From: Castanea sativa
Taxonomy: Eukaryota > Streptophyta > Magnoliopsida > Fagales > Fagaceae
Direction of reading: 5' to 3'
Length of the DNA stretch: 64,000 nt
Assembly: GCF_040712315.1 (NCBI RefSeq)
Contig: NC_134024.1
Location: 29,627,158 to 29,691,157, forward strand
This document shows positions 59,501-64,000 of this stretch, in pieces. Each line of letters begins with the position of its first letter. The first letter of the stretch is position 1. The notes beneath the pieces are model-generated. The model was not told the origin of the DNA and did not search any database. It saw only the letters and a list, made by a program, of their open reading frames with translations. The position numbers were made by a program, and so were the translations under genes.

Positions 59501-62500
59501 ATTTGATAATATATATGTATAGGTTGGTCGGTTTGGTAAATGTGGGAATCCACGAACCACTATTGACGAGCTCACCGAATTGGCGTCGAAGTGACCAGAC
59601 TTCTCCGATCGCTAGCAATGGCTTTGTCGGCTGGCCTGGGTAGCGGTGCAAGCAGTTTGGTGGCGGCTCGGAGGGTCGGGGCGAATCGTTTATTGAATAA
59701 CCCTAGTGGGAAGAACTCGACTGTGTTGAGTGGGACTCTTGGCAGCCTAAGAATGGCAAAATGGGTTGTCTTTGTGTTGGACATGGACATGCCTTAAACA
59801 CGGTTGATTGCATTTTTGTGGAGTGTTTGAAAAAAAATACTTTTATTTAATAATTGGGACATGACATGGACATGTCTTAGGCAGGATTGCGACATGGTTG
59901 ACAATGATCGAATTTAAGACCTCCTGTTCTGATACATGTTAAATTATCGATTGTTCCAAAAGTTTAAGCTATTGGGATATGATAAATTTAATCATTTAAC
60001 CACATACTTCTAACACTCCCCCTCACATGTTAAATTACCAATTGTTTCAAAAACTTGATATCATGTTAAATTACCAATTCTCCCCAAAACTTAAGCTATT
60101 AGGAGATGGTAAATTTAATCATTTAACATATCCGCTTTCTCTTTGTTAGATTGGTGAACTATCAACCCCATCATGCCTAATTGCCAATCAAGTAAAGACT
60201 AGTTGGATTCTCAAGATTTGAAAGCTGACCTAGGGTATCAGTCATATGATTAGTTGCTCTTGAGTCAATTACCCAAGGTTCCTAGGTGTCAAAACAAACA
60301 ATGGGAGTAGCTGTCTGAACTAGAGTAGCAGTAGAAAATGTAGCGGAATGAGGCTACAAAGACATAATGTGATGGTACTATTCCCTAGGAATTGGAGTTG
60401 CCCAAGTAGTGGAGTTTGGCTTAAGAGATTGTGAAGCATTTTCCTACTCTGAAGATTGACCGGATTACCTATAAATTTCCTATGGAGATCCCAACAAAGG
60501 TCTTGCATGACATGGACACGTTTCACACCAGGGGTTTTGAAGTGTTTGCTTCTTAGGCTTTGACGCACTCTGGATGATCAATTGAAATTGGAGTCATTTA
60601 ATTAGTCAAATTTGACCAAGAATGGATGACACTTGTAATTTGCAAGGGTTGTTTTGTGGCTATGCATTAAAAACTTCTTATAAACAACTTAATTGGTCAA
60701 ATTTGACCAAGCATGTACGATGGTTGCAAGTAGCAAGAGTGGTTTTGTTACTCTGCATTAAAACTTCTTATACACAACTGCACCAGTCTTCTGCATATAG
60801 TATAAACATTTGTCATCACTGATTACAGCAACCACCTAGACTTAGACCCAAAATTTTGGGATCGGTTATGGATCCTCAATAGACTACTTAGGGTGGCTAT
60901 ATGTATTCTTTTCTGCCATTTTATTCTATCCAAGGTCATTCTTTTATTACTTTCTTAATTGACATATCCTTTTTTTTTTTTGATAGGTAATCAAAGAACT
61001 AATACTAATGAGAAAAAATGAATAGTACATGATGTTCATGATGATGAACAGTAAGAGACGAAGAAAGATAATCTAAGGGAAGGATAATCTAAGGGAAAAC
61101 ATAAACTCTGAAAGAGACGAAGAATCAGTAAAACCCCAACAACGAGACCACTCAAAAAGGCTACGCTGACATAAAACCTTTAACTCATCCAACGTCTTCT
61201 CCATGTTCTCAAAGGAGCGACGATTCTGTTCCAACCAAATAATCCACATTAAACACCCTGGAATCAAATTCCAAATATTCGAGTTATACTTCCCAAGCCA
61301 CTGATGCCAAAAAGATAACAACCTTGTCACTGATCTTGGCATAACCCAGTGAATACCAAAAGCCTGAAGCATAAGAGTCCATAAGGTATGTGAAACAATA
61401 CAATGAAGAAGAAGGTGGTCTACCGACTCCCCATCACAACAACACATACAACACCGATTTACCAAAGGGCGACGACCCCTAATCATGAGATTATCCAACG
61501 TGAGAATCCGACCGTGAGCAGCTGTTCACAAGAAGAAAGCTACTCGCTTAGGAACCTTTGGTTTCCAGACACCCTTCCAAGGAAACAAAAAATTCGAGGA
61601 ACCCTGAATTGCTTGGTAATAAGAGCGGGTGTTATTTTTGGTCTTCTATTAATGTTATTTTTAGTCTTCCTTTACCTTTTTTTGTTTCCTCAACTTGAAG
61701 CTACTCACTCTTTCTCATTGGTGCATTAATCGTTGTCCTTTAAACATGAACAAACCATCTCAAGTTACTCTCCCTCATCTTTTCATCAATGGGGGCTGCC
61801 CTTATTTTTAAAGGATTTTTCTCATTTCAAATCCTTCCTTTCCATATATTTTCCCTTACTTATGTAAAATTCTCATTTTAATTACACTCATTTTATGGAT
61901 TGTTGATCCAAGATATTGAAAATTCTTGCACTCAGGTATCTCTTGACCATAAACTCTTATAGCCCCTTCAAGTAAAGAAATTGTTTTTTATATGGAGCTT
62001 TGTTGTTGATATGACATCTCCTCCTTTTATAAGTGCAAATTGGAGCGTAGGTTCAAGATCTACTGAGTGCGTGTATAACTTGCCAATAATTTTTTTTACA
62101 TAATTAATAATGATATCTGTTAAATTACTGATTGTCCAAAATCTTAAGATATTAGGATATGACGAATTTAATCACTTAATCATAATTTTAACACTCATCC
62201 TAACGTGCGGGCCCAAACTCCCCCCTTAATAAGTGGGGCCCAACATGTGAGAATTTTTAAAACATTTTTAGTGGGAGATAGAGTGGAGACAAGGATCAAA
62301 CTCAGGACATTCTAGCTCTAATACCATTTTAAATTATTGATTGTCCTAATAACTTAAGCTTTTGGCAGAATCATCAATTTATCAATTTCATCATTTTTAC
62401 TATGCTAGAATGTTTAGTTTGTAAAATATCTATTGGCTGTAGAATTTTTATTGAAAAGATCAATTATAGTCAAAGCTCATCATTAAGAAATTTCAAGTCT

Positions 62501-62645
62501 CAAGTCTCAACATTAATGGATAAAATGGTTTTGTGTCTTCATGATTTTTATTTATTGTTTTTTTTACTGTTACCTTTCTTTACAGGTTATCAATGACTTG
62601 CTTGATCCTACAGGGCAGAACCTACGAATACGGGAGGATGCTCAG
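44778..62645 (+). CDS. Kinesin-7 motor protein (KIN-7C/KIN-7D, mitochondrial-type class), 5' part only
   Basis: Seven coding exons: 44778-45073, 45195-45292, 46663-46752, 47228-47280, 48921-48986, 49071-49124 and 62586-62645. All are phase-consistent with GT-AG borders and give 239 codons before the gene leaves the window. The N-terminus (about residues 1-85) is Ser/Pro/Arg-rich, as in the class said to be targeted to mitochondria. The kinesin motor starts at [13 protein letters not shown]. The P-loop GVTSSGKT is at residues 168-175, followed by [31 protein letters not shown] and NLRIREDAQ. Kinesin-7 motors walk on microtubules. The ATG at 44778 is the first in-frame ATG; an apparent earlier start at 44715 is a GTG. 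The intron between SYLEIYNE and VINDLL is 13,461 bp. Naming between KIN-7C and KIN-7D needs the missing part. Confidence 0.93.
45830..46505 (+). mobile_element. 5'-truncated LINE 3' end (zf-RVT) in kinesin intron 2
   Basis: Reads, with two stops or frame changes, through the C-terminal region of a plant LINE ORF2: [52 protein letters not shown], and [21 protein letters not shown]. It ends in an AT/A-rich tail (TTATTACCTATCAAAAATAAAAAA). The zf-RVT region lies after the reverse transcriptase in such elements. Confidence 0.85.
47895..48845 (-). mobile_element. 5'-truncated LINE 3' end (zf-RVT), antisense, in kinesin intron 4
   Basis: On the minus strand it reads [51 protein letters not shown], and a W-LERN-RSFED-like end after a frame change. 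It ends at the left in a poly-T (7890s) preceded by the GATAGGTAATCA tail motif. Closely related to the copy at 60968-61640. Confidence 0.85.
49922..50130 (+). repeat. Dispersed repeat, copy 1 (direct with 59705-59902)
   Basis: Shares GGAAGAAC..GA, ACTCTTGG.AGCCTAAGAA, GGCAAAATGGGTTGT, TTGGACATG.ACATGCC, and AATTGGGACATGACATGGAC with 59705-59902, in the same orientation. Non-coding. Confidence 0.8.
50512..50562. repeat. (GA)25 microsatellite in the large kinesin intron
   Basis: Longest GA run in the window, about 70 bases upstream of the LINE insertion point. Confidence 0.95.
52281..52611 (+). repeat. 5' LTR of the nested LTR element
   Basis: 331 bp, starts TGATGCAGGGTATTTC and ends CATCCTCTGCATCA. 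It includes TATAAGTAGGAGAATGTAAG (about 52428), a likely promoter and transcription-start region. Confidence 0.93.
52676..53513 (+). pseudogene. gag-like remnant of the nested LTR element
   Basis: The first segment has a coiled-coil-like [20 protein letters not shown] and a Q-rich stretch, then the gag core ([13 protein letters not shown]). In-frame stops and shifts follow near 52996, 53107 and later. The open segment at 53259-53513 and another at 53712-53972 are downstream remnants with no recognised domain. Confidence 0.7.
54289..54630 (+). repeat. 3' LTR of the nested LTR element
   Basis: 342 bp and closely similar to the 5' LTR, with scattered substitutions and small indels (for example extra TAGTTACT near 54348 and AACA near 54440). 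The divergence could date the insertion. Confidence 0.93.
55431..59042 (+). pseudogene. LINE ORF2: endonuclease, reverse transcriptase and zf-RVT, with stops and frameshifts
   Basis: Begins [15 protein letters not shown], the start of the apurinic-like endonuclease, with a stop soon after (TAG at 55491). Endonuclease motifs continue: [18 protein letters not shown], and SDHFPI. Reverse transcriptase follows from 56305 with [28 protein letters not shown], and [12 protein letters not shown]. The active site appears as FADD (in [10 protein letters not shown]), then LKYLGLPLG. The RNA-binding zf-RVT end lies near 58580-58980 ([15 protein letters not shown] and [15 protein letters not shown]). At least five stops or frame changes break it. 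The enzyme would nick the target and copy element RNA; this copy cannot. Confidence 0.9.
59151..59704. other. Kinesin intron sequence after the LINE
   Basis: Starts with the second copy of the LINE target duplication. It shows AGATCTA-rich and TTGAATCCAAAAATG repeated words (59422-59475) and no supported gene. Confidence 0.5.
59705..59902 (+). repeat. Dispersed repeat, copy 2 (direct with 49922-50130)
   Basis: Same orientation as copy 1 at 49922-50130, with moderate divergence. The LINE and the GA microsatellite lie between the two copies. Confidence 0.8.
59937..60015 (-). mobile_element. TRIM-like terminal repeat (79 bp)
   Basis: Starts TGTTAAATTATCGATTGTTCC and ends ACTTCTAACA, matching 2319-2397 and 62118-62193. 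It is adjacent to CTCCCCCTCAC (a reversed purine tract) on one side and CTGATACA (a reversed primer-site remnant) on the other. Confidence 0.5.
60130..60570 (-). mobile_element. Degenerate copia-type gag/protease fragment
   Basis: On the minus strand, short stretches resemble copia polyproteins: a basic region followed by CWDLHRKF (in place of the zinc knuckle plus C-W-LHGKP pattern), and further on a segment like S-A-TNHMTD upstream of [10 protein letters not shown]. Decayed and frameshifted; classification is by resemblance only. Confidence 0.45.
60968..61640 (-). mobile_element. 5'-truncated LINE 3' end (zf-RVT), antisense, in the large kinesin intron
   Basis: An open stretch of 141 codons (61498 to 61073) contains [18 protein letters not shown] and [24 protein letters not shown]. 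Upstream, the expected Trp in the FFLWTAA block is TGA (near 61525). It ends at the left in poly-T followed by GATAGGTAATCA, the same tail as the 47895-48845 copy. Confidence 0.88.
61641..62117. other. Kinesin intron sequence, nothing recognised
   Basis: AT-rich, with polypyrimidine tracts near 61665-61690; no gene or clear repeat. Confidence 0.45.
62118..62365 (-). mobile_element. TRIM-like element with two terminal repeat remnants
   Basis: Terminal repeat 62118-62193 (TGTTAAATTACTG...TTTTAACA), a non-coding interior with GTGGGGCCCAACATGTGAGA, then AGCTCTAATACCA (62314-62326, complement of a TGGTATTAGAGCT primer site). A second, truncated repeat starts at about 62327 (TTTTAAATTATTGATTGTCC). 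The orientation is minus. Confidence 0.55.
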
Positions 62646-62737
62646 GTGCTTATAATAGAGTAGGAAGGTTAATGATTGTGAGCTTCTATGTGATTCTCTC
62701 CACATTTCACAACTTTGTTGTCAAACAGAATCAATTC

Positions 62738-62758
62738 CCCCCCCCCACCCCCCCCCTT
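62738..62758. repeat. Poly-C tract in kinesin intron 7
   Basis: Two C runs separated by one A (about 62738-62757). Length is probably unreliable. Confidence 0.8.
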
Positions 62759-62999
62759 ATGCTTGTTACCTGAATGGTTTTTTTTCCACAAGAGTCCTTA
62801 TATGAAATCTTTGAATGCTACTTATATATTATAATTTTGGATGTGATATTCCATTATATTTTTGCGTGCCAATTGAACCATATCCCAGAGCTTAGGGTTC
62901 TATTTTCGTATGTAGTCAACTCATTACAGAAATTGGCTAGAGGATTCTCTTGTCTTTAACACTTAATGAAAAGCAAGAAAATATTACAAATTAGAAGTT

Positions 63000-63610
63000 G
63001 ATGCATAATGGTCCTTCACATTTATTTCTTTGGAAAAGTATTTGGCGTGTGAAGGTTTCCACCAAAGTGGTTTTTTTCATGTGGACAACTGCCAGAGGTA
63101 AAAGATTCTTACAATGGATATAATCTTCGTTGGAAATATCTGTATTGTAGAGTGGTGTTGCATGCATGTGCAAGAGATGCGGGGAGTCTGCATGTCATTT
63201 TCTCCTTCATTGCGAGTTTGCATCTCATCTGTGGTCACTGTTGTTTTGTTTGTTTGGACTTCACTGGGCTGTGCCCAAGAGGGTGATGGGGTTATTGGCT
63301 GGTTGGAAAGGAAGCTTTGGTAGACGCCGAAATGCTGATCTATGGGGGGCAGTTCCTTTGTGCCTTACGTGGACCATTTGGCGAGAACGCAACCAACATG
63401 TATTCGAAGGGGTTGGATGCTCGTCAGATTTGAAATTGCTTTTCTTATGTACTATGTTTGATTGGATGGCTTCATTTTGTGGCCATTTGTTTTCCAATTT
63501 GGAGGAGTTTTTAGACGTTTGTAATTTTCAGTGATTCTGTAGCCATTCTAGTACGCTTGTGTACATGGGGTGCATTTGATTTTCTTTTTGCAATAAAGTT
63601 TTACTTATTT
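63000..63610 (+). mobile_element. 5'-truncated LINE 3' end (zf-RVT) in kinesin intron 7
   Basis: Reads WKSIWRVKVSTKVVFFMWTTARGKRFL, then after a frame change MCKRCGESACHFLLHCEFASHLW and VPLCLTWTIWRERNQHVFEGV. It stops at 63533 and is followed by an AATAAAG-containing tail (63591). It is a different subfamily from the two antisense copies, judging by the cysteine block. Confidence 0.88.
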
Positions 63611-64000
63611 TTAAAAAAGGATTCTCCTGAGCTTTTGGAGTTCTAACCACAGTAACTTTAGCCAAGGTGTGACTTAGAACATGGCATTGGAAATAGGATG
63701 TATTTTATTTATTTATTTTACACAGCCATGCAGTGAGCACAGAGTAAACTATTCTATATATATATAGAATAGTTTAAGTGAGAAATAGAGTAAACTATTC
63801 TATATATATATGTGTGTGTGTATATATATATATATATAGGGCTTGTTTAAGTGAGAAATGCTAGAAATCTATGAATTGATGGATTCTTAAAATATTAATG
63901 TGAGTATGAAGTAAAAAATAGTAACCCTGACTCAGATTTGAACTTGCACCATCTATCTACTAAATGTTGAATCTTGTCAGTTAAACGTGTGTTTTTGGGC
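63611..64000. repeat. AT-rich end with duplicated (AT)n segments
   Basis: AGAGTAAACTATTCTATATATATA occurs at about 63740 and 63787 and TTTAAGTGAGAAAT at about 63773 and 63847, so a segment was duplicated around the AT runs. The last 70 bases contain a weak tRNA-derived box B-like GTTCAAATCTG (minus strand, near 63935). The next kinesin exon was not found before the window ends. Confidence 0.55.

Noticed and set aside
1..64000. A previously undescribed multigene system
   Set aside because: All recognisable coding sequence belongs to known plant gene or transposon families. The remaining unexplained parts are non-coding repeats, for which claiming a new system would exceed the evidence.

Overview
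This is nuclear DNA of a eudicot plant, probably a woody one. The evidence is three plant gene models with GT-AG introns, AT-rich non-coding DNA full of plant transposons, long GA/CT and AT microsatellites, and no operons or ribosome binding sites. The repeat content resembles that of oak-like (Fagales) genomes, but this is an impression, not a demonstration. No rRNA gene, intact tRNA gene, CRISPR array or viral genome was recognised.

Three host genes are present. (1) 8630-19946, plus strand: a complete gene for a CELLULOSE SYNTHASE INTERACTIVE protein, best matched to CSI3. It has six coding exons and 2136 codons, with armadillo repeats and a C-terminal C2 domain. (2) 22275-27196, minus strand: a complete gene for replication factor C subunit 3 (RFC3), with nine exons and 365 codons. 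It is convergent with CSI3. From general knowledge, the Arabidopsis CSI3 and RFC3 genes are neighbours (At1g77460 and At1g77470), so this looks like conserved microsynteny. (3) 44778-62645, plus strand: the first seven coding exons of a kinesin-7 of the KIN-7C/KIN-7D (mitochondrial-type) class. The motor domain is split by an intron of about 13.5 kb, and the gene runs off the right edge.

Most of the rest is mobile DNA. Positions 1-1430 hold a LINE ORF1 (DUF4283 plus zinc knuckle) on the minus strand, broken by one stop. Positions 29152-34661 are a structurally complete PIF/Harbinger element with terminal inverted repeats, TAA target duplications, a Myb/SANT gene and a DDE transposase with one in-frame TGA. 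Two non-autonomous hAT-like elements of one family lie in opposite orientation (34893-36137 and 42827-43942). A pair of about 230 bp inverted repeats (28633-28860, 36332-36562) encloses the Harbinger element and one hAT-like element.

The large kinesin intron contains a full-length but decayed LINE (50648-59150) bounded by a 16 bp target duplication. That LINE is itself interrupted by a 2350 bp LTR retrotransposon (52281-54630) with a 5 bp duplication, two LTRs and a methionine-tRNA-type primer binding site. Other kinesin introns hold truncated LINE 3' ends in both orientations, and the large intron also holds a copia relic and miniature LTR-like repeats.

I found no convincing new biological system. 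The most informative points are the nested-insertion chronology, the self-complete Harbinger element, the giant motor-domain intron and the conserved CSI3-RFC3 pair. Exon boundaries were read by eye from splice dinucleotides, reading phase and family resemblance; no search or alignment was run.
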